From Schistosoma haematobium (taxonomy: Eukaryota; Platyhelminthes; Trematoda; Strigeidida; Schistosomatidae): a DNA stretch of 64,000 nucleotides. The translations under genes were made by a program, and so were the position numbers. Where the stretch lies: contig NC_067201.1 in the NCBI RefSeq assembly GCF_000699445.3, forward strand, positions 18,947,501-19,011,500, read 5' to 3'. The stretch's first letter is position 1. Each line of letters starts with the position of its first letter. Shown in pieces: positions 31,617 through 45,500 of the stretch. The notes under the pieces are model-generated. The model did not search any database. It was not told where the DNA came from and saw only the letters and a list, made by a program, of their open reading frames with translations.

Positions 31617-32282
31617 AGTTTCGGCAGTTGTTCTCTAGTTTCGGATTGCCAGATGTTCCTGTGTCAAGCGGCACTCAGTTTACTTCTTCCATTTCCTCAG
31701 TTTTCTGCAGCAGGTACGGAGTTAAACATGTTCTTCTACCCCCAAATCATTCACAATCGAATGGTCAAGCCGAAAGGTTTGTGGATACTCTCAGAAGAGC
31801 GCCATTGAAGGCTAAAGGGGAAGGGAAGATTAAGGAAATTAATGTCTTTCTATTGGTCTACAGAACATCTCCTAATCCATCAGACCTAAGTCATTTATCT
31901 TTAGCAGAAATTATGTTGGGTAGAAAAGATAAAACTGCTCTCAATGCCACAGAACCAAAGATCGGAAGATGGAAACAATTTAATCGTCATCATAGGACGA
32001 AACGCAGAATCTTCCAAAATAATCAGAAAGTATACGTTCGTGATTTCCGATGCTCAATTCCGCAATTGACCAGTGAACACATCCTTAGGAGACGAGGAAA
32101 TGTCATGTATATGGTGGAAGTTGAAGATCAAAAGTGGATGCGTCACTCCAACCACATACCGGAAAATGCTGGCACTTCACAGAAAACCGAAAAGCCGGGC
32201 ACTATGTGTTGTAACATTAAGCCCGGCGAGTTATCACATGGTTTATTCGCTAACCGAAATACGACTTATTCAATCTTAGTAC

Positions 32283-32709
32283 TGTGATAAGCCAATGACT
32301 TTCGACCGGTATGAGCAGCCTAGCGACTTTATCGGTCCTTTTTCCCCTAGTCCGTCCAATTGAGTCCAGAACGCCAACAACAACTTACACTATGCGAATC
32401 ATTTATTTCAATCATATTTAGTTTATATACAAGCCATACAGACCGCATCACACTATGAAATAGGAAGTAACATTTACACAAGATCAAGTCAGAATGTGGT
32501 TGTGAACGTGGGAGACGGCAATTAATAAACTGAGCATAATTAAAGGACAGCAATTTGTATAATAATAATCTATAGGTCAAAACGAAGCTTACAATAAGAC
32601 GAATATAGATATACATAATATAGTTACAATAAGAATAAACATATACAATATTAGTCCATTTATAGTTCTCAGAAGTTACCCTTAGTTTAATCTTCACTCG
32701 GACGTAACA
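32283..32709 (-). mobile_element. solo LTR of the TGTTAGGTCCCG family, inverted
   Basis: On the - strand starts TGTTACGTCC (32709) and ends near ATCACA (32283). It shares the family's TATA-like ggtatataaac/ctatac region and the gttctggactca segment. It lies next to the gypsy integrase but in the opposite orientation, so it is not that element's normal 3' LTR. No TSD seen. Confidence 0.65.
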
Positions 32710-33250
32710 CAACGTGGGGAATCGTCTTGGTCAGTTTCTAAATAGGAAGTTCAGCGACTCAGAACACCGTGCAAGATTATGTGAACGGAGAAAGGAGAAT
32801 CCTTGACAAACTACGGAAGCTAATAGTTAATTAGTTGTAAAATTATGGAAATGGTTTCGCTTTGTTTATTTAGTATATTCATTGAAATGTTTTTGTAGAA
32901 TTATATTGTTGAATCTAGCAAAGAAAAACTGTTTTATGTACTTGCGTAATAGACTAAATTACGCAAAACTGAGGCATTCAATAGAAAATTGGCTAGGTTT
33001 AAACCTAACTCCATCTCCACCAAATGTAACCCTACCTATTTGCGATAGAATAAACATGCAATTATAAACGTCAACGAGGAATAGATAAATTATTATTCAC
33101 TGCTTCTGGTTATATTTCCACATAAAACTTAAGTTCGCAGCCAAATCTATACGCATTTTAGTAAATAAATGAAACGGCTTTCCGGATTTTTTTCTCTATT
33201 ACGTTATCATTACCGTTTCTTTTTCGAAAGAAATTCACGTACATGCCTCA
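32710..33250. other. intergenic DNA, nothing recognised
   Basis: No exon or element recognised between the solo LTR and the Penelope-like element. Confidence 0.4.
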
Positions 33251-33254
33251 ATGA

Positions 33255-35501
33255 TGGCTGCTTTCCTCGTCACATTATTAAAGCTGTCGGTGCTTGAAAA
33301 ATACCTCCTTCGTTAAAAAATCTTCGACGTGTCACCAAATCCCAAATCGAATGCACTAAGGAACTTATCTCTAAACTTAAAATAGAATCCCTTGGTTATG
33401 ACAAAATTGTTATGGATTTAAATATTATATGTCGTATTAAACTCATTAACTTCATTCGCGATGTTCAGTCTAAAACCAGTCATAAATTGCTGAAGACATT
33501 AACTAAAACACTTGTTAAAGAACAAAACCATGTGGCATTTCCTACTAATCCACGAAAATACATAAAGAACTTATCGAATAAAAAACTAAGTCGAATTGAA
33601 ACTGAGGCACTCTCCCTTGGATTCAAATTTCATATCCCGAAAAAATGTAACAGAGTAGGAACTGAGACGCAGTTCGAATATTTATATGAACAGTTGTCAG
33701 ACCCAAAACCCATGAACGACGTAAAACAAAGTTGGTTCTAATCTAAATTAGTGGATATCACAAATCAGTATGTTAAGACACCAATCACACAATCAAAGTT
33801 ATTCACTAAAGATCACTATCAAGCATTAGGAAAACTTATTAAAGGCGAAACAATAATGCTACTTCGTCCGGATAAGGGTCCCGGTGTAGTCATTCTTAAC
33901 AGAGATGAATATATTAATAAAGTAACGTCTATATTAAATGACTCCACTAGGTTTATTATCGACAATACCCAGAAAGACTCAACAGATGCGACAAAGAAGC
34001 GTCTCCTAAGAAAGTTGAGAGAACTCCTGAAGAAAAATCTAATAGATAATCATACATACAATGGACTTAAACATAAAGGATCACAATTACCGTACCTATA
34101 CGGCCTAACCAAAACTCACAAGCACGACATCCCAACTAAACCAATATTATCAACGGCTAATTCGCCCTTCCATAAACTCGCCCGCTGGCTGTCAAAGTGC
34201 CTAGAACCAATCCGAAAGAAACTAACACCTTACAGTCTAAAAGATAGTTTTGAATTTGTACAAAAACTCGACAACCTAAATGTTTCCGATAAATTTATGG
34301 TTTCATTTTACGTCTCATCGCTCTTCACAAACATCCCCTTGGAAGAAACGGTTGAGATCATATGTGAATATCCTGAACTTCTACCTCTACCAATCCACGA
34401 TTTTAAACAGCTCCTCTTTCTGTGTACAAAAAAATATACAATTTCGATCCAATAATGCCCTTTACCGCCAAATCGATGGAGTTGCCATGGGTAGCCCATT
34501 GGGCCCAATTCTTGCCGATATATTCATAGGAAACCTAGAACAAAAAAAGCTTAAGCACGTAATCGATGGTACTACGCTGTATTGTAGATATATTGATGAC
34601 ACATTCCTCATCTGCAACAATCACGAACACGCTATTAAGCTATTCGACCTATTTAATAAAGCACATGGGGACATAGACTTTACTATGGAACAAGAAGCTG
34701 AAGACAAATTCCATTTCTTTGATGTTGGGATCAGACGAACATCTGATGGTAAATTACATAGACATATTCACCATAAAAATACCTGGAGTGGTCTATATCT
34801 CAATTACCACAGTTTCTGCCTAATGAGTTACAAAAAGGGTATTGTACGAACCCTTTTTAACCGCGCTCGAAAACATTTGTTCAAAAGAATACCTTGATGA
34901 TGAAATTAATCTGATTACTAATGTTCTACGTGATAATGAATACCCATTGAAATTTATCCGGAAATATGCAAAAACCAATCCTCGTACAAAATACGATGGA
35001 CTAGAAAGGAAAACCTGCTTCTTACACTTACGTTTCAAAGGTGATGAAATTGCCGGAATAATTAATCACAGACTAAGCTCTGCGTTGAAAGTGACCTACC
35101 CAGCAGCAAAACTTACGACAGTATGGCAAACGAACTGCTCACTTAAACAAACCAAAATCGACAAGTCCTCTCCCCTCAGTTGCTCCAACTGCATTTACCA
35201 ATTCACATGTACGTGCCAAAGCACATACATTGGAAGAACCGAGAGAAGAGTGCATGTCCGCATTTCTGAGCATGTTCCGAAAAACTTGAGGCTGCGAGGG
35301 ACTAAGGCTTTCAACAGTGCAGTAGCTCGGCATCTACTTGACACCGGGCATACCGTCGACATTCCGCACGCTTTCAAAATTATCAATAGACAAAGAAGTA
35401 CGACCACCCTCCGTTTTGCTGAAGTTATTGCGATCAAAAAACTTAAACCGGACTTATGCATTCAAAAAGAGACTTTAATAAACTTATCACTACCTTGGTA
35501 A
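33255..35501 (+). pseudogene. Penelope-like element (RT + GIY-YIG endonuclease), frameshifted
   Basis: The ORF is broken by one stop (TAA 33739-33741) and frameshifts near 34435 and 34870. Order: N-terminal region (33310-33740); PLE-type RT with LLRPDKGPGVVILNRDEY (33860), LPYLYGLTKTHK (34090), motif A FYVSSLFTNIPLEET (34310; the usual catalytic Asp is not seen), DGVAMGSPLGPILAD (34475) and motif C CRYIDDTFLI (34585); then a Cys-rich linker (CSNCIYQFTC, 35180) and a GIY-YIG-like endonuclease core (STYIGRTERRVHVRISEHV, 35220). RT joined to a C-terminal GIY-YIG nuclease is the hallmark of Penelope elements, known in schistosomes. It is nearly full-length but cannot make one protein as it stands. 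Confidence 0.92.
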
Positions 35502-35735
35502 TCTTTTTTTTGTTTTTTTGCGTTTTGGTTATTTTATTCATTTTAAAATTTTTATTTTGTGTTATACTCCCCCCCCCTATTACCGAATTCTTAAACCAAT
35601 TTTTTATTCACACATTTCCACCACCTGATCCTCTTAAATTATGTTAACTTTTCAAATTCTATTTAATTATTATTACGTAATCCATCTGATCATTATTCAA
35701 TTCCATTAATCTCTAAAATTATCACACAATTTATG

Positions 35736-35801
35736 AACTTCACCAAACTATTACACCACTCACCCTGAATCAATTCCTTTTTTAACCTCTGACCTGTTCT
35801 A

Positions 35802-35855
<54 letters not shown>

Positions 35856-35919
35856 TAGAACAGGTCAGAGGTTAAAAAAGGAATTAATTCAGGGTGAGTG
35901 GTGTAATAGTTTGGTGAAG

Positions 35920-35966
<47 letters not shown>
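35736..35966. repeat. hairpin with (AT)n loop, followed by a second (AT)n array
   Basis: Arms 35736-35804 and 35853-35921 are 69-bp reverse complements with one mismatch. They enclose a 48-bp (AT)n loop; a further (AT)n array runs 35922-35966. It lies just downstream of the Penelope-like element. Confidence 0.92.
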
Positions 35967-35970
<4 letters not shown>

Positions 35971-36196
35971 TTATTGTAATCCAGTTATTTACGTTCATTT
36001 ATGTCAATTGCTTTCACACTATCTCAATGTAAAAATTCTACCACATTTTTGGTTTGTAAGCAGCTGACGAGAAACCTCAAAATAATATGAATTCATACTA
36101 TTATGCATCAATGTTTGTTCTTGCTCTATTTAAATTCATAAAGGGAACCAATTGCATGAAATTTTAAAAAAAAAGTAGCAATATGTTAATCATTAT

Positions 36197-36524
36197 TTAT
36201 AACTGCAATGCAGTCACAGGATTACGAATGAAATCAACTAAACATAAAGATTGAGTAATACAATGTGTTAAGTTCGATTGTGCTTTTCTTTTAGTCTTTA
36301 TTGCTCGGTTAACTAAAATTAATGTAACGAAATAAGGGGACATCGAATCATATTTCATTTGGTCTTTTATCACTATCTGTAGATACTCTTCATTTAGTTC
36401 GTCCGGTTTTTGATTAAACAAATTGTTCTGTACATGACAATGTCGGAATAAAATATCACTATGCTGTTGCAATAAAATTTCCAAACAAGCGCAAGCAAGA
36501 TCGAAATCTCGATTCGATTGAAAC
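36197..36524 (-). CDS. WDR36: UTP21/WDR36 terminal exon
   Basis: Acceptor cttaacaacag; begins FQSNRDFDLACACLEILLQQ and ends LCLVDFIRNPVTALQL with stop TAA at 36199-36197. Matches the extreme C-terminus of the family. Confidence 0.92.
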
Positions 36525-39500
36525 CTGTTGTTAAGAGAAAATACAAGAAAACTCATATTTAGTGCAATAAAAAAAGCAGAGTCAATAAATAAAAGAGAAA
36601 TAAATAGATACCAACCTTAAAGGATAATTATATGAATAGAGTATAAATCCAACTAGCTAACAGAGAAATATGGTAAACCAAAAGATCAGTCAATAACAAA
36701 CAAGAGCTCTTGAATAGACCACTCCACTGAATCTTACATCGAAGCACAATCTAAAACCTTCTGAAAAGATGACGCACAAATAATGGAAGAAATCAACAAG
36801 ACTATTAGTAATATGAAGAGCGAAAAACCAGCTGAAGCAGGGATGACAGATTTTGGAAGAAGAACAAGAATCAACAGGCTGGAAGGAGAAATGCTTTGTC
36901 AACACCGAGGAAAGATCTTAGTAAGTGTGAGAACGAAAGAGGCATTATTCCACTGTCAGTACTAAGCCCCCAAATACCCTGGTACGGCCGAGAGTGTGTT
37001 GAATCCGCTCTCCCTCTCGAAATGCTCTCACATGGCCACGCGTACATAGCCTCTGCCAGGGTAATCCTACTCACTGTAATCTCGTGGCGAGGGTGTTGTT
37101 TGCGAAATTGAGAGGACGAAAAGCGAATGAACGACACCTTAACCGGGCTGGTGGACACGGAGAGTCCACCTAGGAGAGTTGGAAAACTCTGATTCCAAAC
37201 CAATGATGCACATGGGCTCCAGTATCCTGAGGGAACAAATCGCGTATGAACCAATTGTTGGTCACCGGCTACCACGGGACTGCATCGCCTTACGTTGCTC
37301 CACTGCCTTGTGGATCAGACCATCAGGTCGAAGGCTCCAGGTGTGGCCCCCTAAGAAAACCACCTGCTTCGGTTTGGACACCTGGGCAGAATCACAGCCC
37401 TCACACAAATCAAGTGAGATCTGTGTGGCACAAATGTATTTGGCGCTTCTTTGTACTAATATCTAGGTGTTAAAATAAATAAATAAAATAAGGTCTTCAA
37501 CAGCGTTACTGAACTGAATAAAATAATGCATAACGTTCAACCTAGAGACCAACGAAATAGGTTTTGTAAGGAAATGAACAATTGTTCATAGACGGCAACG
37601 CACTGAGGCGTTCCAAGTGAGCACCGATGTCAAAAAAGGCTCCATATTCTCGTCCATTTTCTTGCTGCCATCTGTCGACTGGATAATGAGGACCTGTATA
37701 TCTAAGGAGGAGCATAGAATACCGTGGACATAACTGGACGATATGGACTTTGGAGATGACTCAGACCCCCGGTTGCATACACGGAAACAAATGCAGACGA
37801 ATATACCCAATGTACTAGCCTCTTCCATAGAAATAGGCCTCAACATTCTGTTAGGTCCCGAGAAACATAATGAATGGTAACTTTGGGATCCTTTTATGGA
37901 CCAATACTAAACGTATATTTTTATCGTATAATTGTTAAATAACTAAACTATTCATATTTATGTTCCTCTTATTATAAGATTTATTTTGACCTATGAACCA
38001 TTATTATACGTTTTACCATTCTTGAATTATGCCGCCTGTTAGTCACCGCCTCCCACATTCACAGCCACATTTGGCCATATTTTGTACAAATGTTATTTTC
38101 TATTTTATCCTACGTTGTCGTCTGTTTGATTGATATACAAACTCAGTATGTTTGAAATATAACGAGGCTGAGACTGATGTTCTGGACTTAACTGGCTGGG
38201 TTAGGCGGAAAGCAGGACCAATCAGAACTCTAGGCTGCTCGCACGTGTTTTACGCGTCCTTGGTCCAATCGATAATTCGCTGCTTCTGATTGGCGGCTTT
38301 GGGCTATAACACATTCACAAGAGAAAAAGAAAGATCGTGAAACGCAAAACAATGAACACCAACCAAATCACACTTGATGGCGAAGCTCTGGAAGAAGTAG
38401 AAACCCCTACTACCTAGACAGTGACATCGATAAACAAGGAGGATCTGATTCGGACGTGAAAGCACTAATCAACAAACCAAGGGTAGCATTCCTACAACTG
38501 AAGAATATCTGGAACTCAATACTAAAGTCACAATTTTCAACACTAACGTCAAAGCAGTTTTATATCGTAAAGAGCTGAGACTTGGAGAACTACCACAACC
38601 ACCATAATGAGGTACAGATGTTTATAAACAGGTGTCTACGCAAGATACTCCGGATCCATTGGCTAGAGACCATCAGCAATAACATACTCTGACTGAGAAG
38701 AAACTGACTTCCAGTTAAGAAAATCAAGAAAAAGCGTTGGGTGGGTAAGACACTGTAGAAACCACTGGACTGAATCAAGAGGCAAGTCCTAACTTGAAAT
38801 TCTCAGGCAAACGGAAAAGTGATGAATCGAGGATCACAGGGCGTCGAAAACTGGAGGCGGTACCAAACAACAGAAGTAATTACAATAAAATGAGCGTTCG
38901 CTTACCGATTAATTATATATCGGAGAAATCCATGCAGTTTTAAGTAAGGATTGGTTACATGGTCATAGAATGCTTTTGTTCGTTTAGGATTTAAACAAGG
39001 CATTTCCTCTTCAGCTGATGGAACAAGTAGACGAATTTCCAAATCTAGTCCAGTTGTTCCAACTGATTTCAAGTCATGAGAAATCTTATCGACTAGAATG
39101 AGTAAAAAATAATATACGAATAAAAGGCACAAATACATCTTTTTACAACTTTTTAAGCTGGCAAGCTAGCTTTGCTTCACCTTTACAAACTCCTTAAGCT
39201 TTTGTGGATTTGTGAAAAATAAACTCCCGCATAGAGCTACATAAGTGTATGGTTGTGTTTACTCAGTGTTCTGGAGCAGGTCACATTGGCCACACAAATC
39301 GAGCACTATTAAATCGGATCCTGGGTGGTTTTTGAGAAGCGTACTTAAAACAATAGATTGATCAATACTAAGACATCATGTTAACTCCAGTCAAACTGCT
39401 CCGTCTGATACATCCTTCAAATTGTATACAATCAAACAGTGTGGCTGTAGAGAAAAAATTAATACAGAAGGGTTTTCGATTTGTTTTTTTAAACCGGAGG

Positions 39501-42500
39501 TCACTGCGCCAAAAGTGATTCGTGAAAACCATTTTTTTTCCATGGTCATGACACGGCAAAGTGGCTTTAATACTTCCTTTGAATGTCTTCAATTTGCATA
39601 TAACTATACGTTATTCTTACCAAGTTTTTCATTCATTCTTCACCTTTCTTTCACTTTTTCAGTTTCATCTGGTCCTCTTTCTTTAACTTAGCGATTATTA
39701 CGTTTCTTATGGCACCTAAAATTGTGCAGTCATCCTTCTATTTTTTTTAGCAGATCACCTTACGTGTTAATGAATTGTAGATACGATTGTACGACCTAAG
39801 TAATATCGTAGAAAAGAAAATTTTCTCGCAGTTACCTTAAGTTCTTCTTCAATGACATCATGAGTTACTTTAGTTACATCTTTAGTAATTTATAAAAGGA
39901 CAAAAAAGCGATAATTTTCTGCTGTGGGGGATTTAACAAAAATATAGTATTGCTACACTTCAAATATGTCCGATCAACAAATCAGTAGGCGGTCATGAAT
40001 GTTGGTACTCATAGAAGAATACCATTAAGCTTTTTGATTTACGTCTGTAGATATTACTTTAGATGTGCAGAAAAACTTGATTCAATAGTGCTTTCAAAAG
40101 TCTACAGAATATGATTAAAAGGGAGAAGCAGTAGGCTACTTAAAAAAGAGTGGTTTAAGAATTTAAAAAATGCACCAATAACACTTACATTCATCATTTG
40201 ATTTCGCTTGAATAAGTCTCATAGATAAGCCTTGTATAGGTTCAATAGCGTGTTCGAAATTTTTATCCAACAATCCACGTCGTTTACGATTACTTGTTTT
40301 ATTAATCAACTGTTGTTTAGTTGACAATCCATTACTAAAATCATCATCAGCCGATAGTAAGCCTTGATTGGTCTCAACAACTGGCAAAAAGAATGGTAGA
40401 TTTATGAGATTTTCTGCAACTGCATGAGTAGCAGTATTGTTATTTAAAAGTTTCCCAGCTTGATGATTACGTTGTCGAATAAAATCCAAATTCAGTAATG
40501 TTGCAAAAAATGATGATGGGATTCCAGAGAGTGTTAAAAGATGGCAATGAATTTGTTCAGGAGATATATAACTGGAAAATATGGGATAAATAATTTACAT
40601 ACAAAGTAAAACTAAGGACCAACGGTTAAAAGCTTGTAAATAGGCTAATGTTTAGATTGATTTCCTGTAAAATTACTTTTAATTTTGATTGTAAAGTTTT
40701 ATTTTGTTCGTGAACTTAAAAACTATGAATAAATTCAATTAACTCTGATGACGACAATTATCATTTAAATTTATCATTATTATCAGCCCCTGAATTCCCC
40801 ATATTTTTTTGATTTCGCTAACTTATATTTTCTTGAATCGTATTTTCGATGTCGAGTGTTTTCTGATACCACTTATACTATCACGACGTCTACGACTCTG
40901 GGATATTCTCTAACAATTTTATCTCAATGACAGATATACACATGCCAGGTTATACGTTGCATTTAACTGACCCACTGAGTAGGGACAAACAAATCAGAAT
41001 ATGAGTAGTTTCATTGAAGTCTATTTGTATACTTTACGGTCATACTGAATAATTTGCAAAACAAGCCCATGGTCTTTATTAAACCGAACGTCAGTTTCTA
41101 CAGCCTTCTGAGACAGTATCAGCGTTTAAATTTAGACAGAACAATACTTTATAGGTTATGCTCAGATTATTGGATAATACGAAAGTGAAGACTGAACGAC
41201 TTCATACTAAGTTTGATGGAAAACGTCAGAGAGAAGATACGGAAAAAGTTGGTCTGGAAGGAAAAATTAAGAACGTGAAAACACTTAGCTAACCAGCAAG
41301 TAAAAAACGTATTCGGAGAGGAGGCATAAGAAAATTTTAGTGTTCAAGATTGGACTCTTCGCAAAGGGCCTGCTTAACGAAGACGTTAAGGCTATGTTCT
41401 CTTGTGCAATCAAATTAGCCAGTTATAATTGGTTAACATTAGAAAAAAATGTATCCCCATAATTTTAAATCAGAGAGAATAGTTAGGGAAGGATCCCTAA
41501 ACTGACACCTGGACTTCTTAAAATCAAAACTGTTACGACTATCCGTGCCGTCGTCTATAATCCATATCTGAACAATTCCTCCAGAAGTCGGTTTGAACAA
41601 CCCAGAAGTAGAATTTGACTTGAAACAGAGACTGAAGCTAAGATAGTGTAATATGAAATCCTGAATTTAGTTATTAACTGACCTTACTTGGTCATGCCAA
41701 ATAACCCAGTTTCAATGAAGGTGGAAAAGTTTTCTCAAGGACTCCAACATTTTTCAAATTGAAAAAAATTATTAGAAACTCACACGTGTTCTTCACACTT
41801 TCCAGATGACAAGTCATCCATGTACTCAAAATCCATATACTTTCTGACATCTGTATCCATACCAAGCTCAATTACATCACATGTATTTCGAGTCATTAAT
41901 ATTCTTGAAAAAGTAAAAGAAGGGAAACTGAGTAGTGAATTTTGTACCGAGTTACGATCAAATCACTTCAAATTATCCATACACAGAAACTATACAAATG
42001 AATGAATAACAGAGAAAGAAACCTAGCAATAAACATTAAAGTAGTAAACAGGCGTTTTAAGGGGAATGATCGACAACTATTATCGTGAAAAAAATGATAC
42101 AATACTGTTAAACCAGACCATAAAGAAACAGAAATGATGGTTTAAACAGAATATATATGAACGGGTAAATAATTTATCGGATAGCATTAGGTTGAATGCA
42201 AACTAGCATTCCTCAATTATTTGGTCAAAAGAAAATAAGTAGTTTCACCGCATTCTATTATTACTTATTGAGTTCATATAACTTCATAAATTATACCGTC
42301 TTTCATCAAACATTTGGTTGGATTTCCATTTACATTATTACTTCTTCCACTTTGCGTTACCTATATATATTCGGATCATTAATCTCATAAGTTCATTTAC
42401 AATTGATATTTCACGTTAGTCACTCTAATATTCTTATTTTATTTTAAAAAATCCTAAATTCATATGCTATAATTATAAGATGTATTTACAATGAATCTTG

Positions 42501-45500
42501 CCACTTTTTGAACTAATAATTTGGATGTATAGTTGTAGAACCTTAAGAAATTTTATAGAAAACAATATTCTTCGTTTATATATCGATGCTTAAAATGACG
42601 GGGATTTTAAAACAGTTTAATGATTATTAACAATAGAGACTTTTTGGAGAATCTAGAATTTTTATGGTTTTTTTTATCACGAATTGATCTTAGTTAGACC
42701 AACATTGGAAGCCTGGACGCATTCGAAAGTCGCTTTTCCCATTATCAGACCCCTTGGAAGTGCACATCTATGACAGCGTGACCAAGAATCGAACTCAGGA
42801 CCTTCATTTTCAGATATAAATGCTTAACCTCCGGTATTCAACAGTTATTATAATATCTAACTAGTCAATTCACGTGACTATATCCTATTACCTACAACAG
42901 AAAACTGTTTCACAGCTGACGTGGTTTAATCCCACTGGTCCCAACCACATCAACTGTCAAGATAGAAGATCAAAGGTTCAACCTTCTGTTGCGGGGTCGT
43001 GGATGCGCACTTCTGAGGAGTACCATACTAAAACGTAGCGGCAGTTCAGGGGTTTCAAGTTCACAATGGTAGTCTAACCAAGATTAGTTTGTGATAAGAA
43101 AAACATATATGAACAGCTTAATGATTATAAATTAGCGAGTTTTACCATTTGAGTATTCATCATTGAAAACAAAATAATAGCAAAATAATTACTACAATGG
43201 GAACGCGTTGAGAATCAAATAATCAATTACAACCTAAATGCACTGAAAGTTAGTGAACAGAGTTCACTGGATATTTCAATTGGTATTAGGGATGCTGAAT
43301 CCGCGAAGTACATTCGTGACCCGGTATCTGACTTCAATTGCATCGTACGAATGCTATTGAGATATGTATATTTCATGCACCCATTATTGATTTGAACATA
43401 CAATCAAGAAGACGAAACAAACAGAGAAGAGCGAAGCACAATGGAGAAGGCAAGTGAACCAACTCAAACAAGCGTGAACCGATATTTACAGTCACACAAA
43501 AATAAGCTACAGACATGTGATGAGTAAGATAAGAGATGCATACACATACTCTTACATAAAAACAGTCAAGGTTGACAAGCAAATAATTAACAAGGTCAAA
43601 ATATAGCTTGAAGAGAATAGATAGATTGGTATGCCAAGAAGCTAGAATGAGTTATGAGGGCTCGACATAGTGCAAGCCACTGCAATAGATCATTTTTAGA
43701 AAGAAATCAATATTAAAATTCGCATATATATTTAAAGTGAATACTGTTGATTGGATATCAGTACATTTTGATTTGTACTGATTCTCTGTACGAAGTTGGT
43801 TCACGGGGTTTTAGTCTGTTTCAATGTAATTCATCGATCTTTTGTATTAACGTGATCATCAGTTGACAAATTCTTTGACATATACTTATTAAGAACAATT
43901 TATGTATTAATGAATTATTGTTGCACGTTAATCCGGTTTTATTGATTTCCACCAATAAATCTTAGCAAGATTTGTCTTTTTAAGCAGGTGAAGTTAGAAT
44001 AGATTCTGCATTCTGCACCCAAATGCCCTGGTATGTCCGAGAGTGGGGTGGGTTCGCCCTCCCTCTCGAAATACTCTCACACGGCCACGCGTACACAGCC
44101 TCTACCATCGAAGTCCTATTCGCTGCCTTCTCGTGACGGGGCTGTTGTTTACGAAAATGAGAGAACGAAAAGCGAATGTCCGACGCTTTAACCGGATTCC
44201 AAACGAAATCAATGGTGCACATGGGCTCCAGTATCCTGAGGGAACAAATGGAGTATGAACCAATTGTTGGTCACCGGCTACCATTGGACTGCATCTCCTC
44301 ACGATGCTCCACTGCCTTGTGGGTTACACCTTTAGATCAAAGGCTCGGGGTTTGGCCCCCTAAGAAAACTACCCGCTTCGGTGATGAACTGTCGATAATT
44401 ATGGAAAATACTTTTCTTGCCTCGATTAACAATCATATGATTCACATTATTATTATTATTTACTACATCATTATTCACCCTATTTTATTCGTACTCTGTC
44501 TATACTTATTTTTTCGACTTATACAGCAGCTCGTCTATGGTGGAAATTCGACTCTATCTAAACGTTCTCGAGTCACTGTCCATTTGAAAATTGTATGTTA
44601 CCACCAAATACGAATACTGAAGCAGTTTCTCTGAAACCACGTGCACCATTCAAACTGGCTGCCTTCAACGTTCGCACACTTATGCAGGTTGGACAACAGA
44701 TGGGGTTGGCTATGTCTTTGCAAAGTCTTAATATCAACGTTTGTTGTCTATCCGACACCCGTGTTCAAGACTCTGGTGAAGTACTACAAATTTGCTCTCC
44801 ATCTGTCGCTTCAAAAAGCCTGTTTTAGGTGCGTTTACCTAGGTACCTTGTGACATCTTCGTCTGGTCTTGCTGGCGTTGGTGTCGCACTAAGCGCTAGA
44901 GCTGAGGCAGTACTAATCAATCGGATCTCTATTAACAGTCGGTTATGTGCTGTTAGATTAGAAGTTTCCATCAAGGTGAGAAGAAATCGGCGTGAGAAAC
45001 CATGTCTTTTCGTCATCTCTGCAGCCCGGATGCAATCAGGGATGAATTCTACCATCAGTTATCTGTTCTTCTCCAGAAAGTGCGTTCGACAGATATTGTG
45101 GTACTAGCCGGAGACATGAATGCTCAAGTCGGGTGTCTAGGCACAGAAGAGAGTCGTTTGGGTAGCCGATGGGGACTTGTTGGTCGCAGGACAGATAAAG
45201 GGGACCGTCTACTGCAACTGTGCACTGACCACAACCTGTTTCTGGCTAGCACTAACTTTCGGCACAGTCATCGCCGATGTGCCACCTGGCGTCCTCCCTC
45301 TGCAGAATCTCAAGCCTGGACTCAGATTGATCACATCGCGATCAGCTACCGCTGGCGTGATTGTGTACACGACTGTCGCTCCTTTTGGAGTACCTATCTG
45401 GACTCTGACCATGCCTTGGTCTGCGCCAATCTTATCTTACTTTTCAGCGGCCAACGAAGTGACCGCCAACGACGGATTGATGTGAGCAAGCTGGTTGCAA

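Larger units (their letters stand above)
29290..32282 (+). pseudogene. Ty3/gypsy element, gag-protease-integrase remnants
   Basis: Order on the + strand: gag (29426-29689; GLKNPEDTDIRTRILAGIEQ and ECQRLLNLKHD), a frameshifted zinc knuckle (CPFKDHKCNRY...GHKEGHC, about 29700-29770), the protease C-terminus (HDLDLLGLDCIEKID, about 30428-30475) and integrase. The integrase is split: HID region at 30808, DDYSK near 31295, and core to C-terminus at 31628-32185 (GVKHVLLPPNHSQSNGQAERF; RVYRTS-type segment; QKVYVRDFR). RT and RNase H are missing. The DNGTQF motif reads SSGTQF, so the catalytic Asp is lost. Two younger insertions interrupt it (30836-31264 and 31369-31616). No 3' LTR in the right orientation is present. 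Confidence 0.85.

Noticed and set aside
28649..32709. One complete gypsy element with two LTRs
   Set aside because: The right-hand LTR is in the opposite orientation and no shared target duplication was found.
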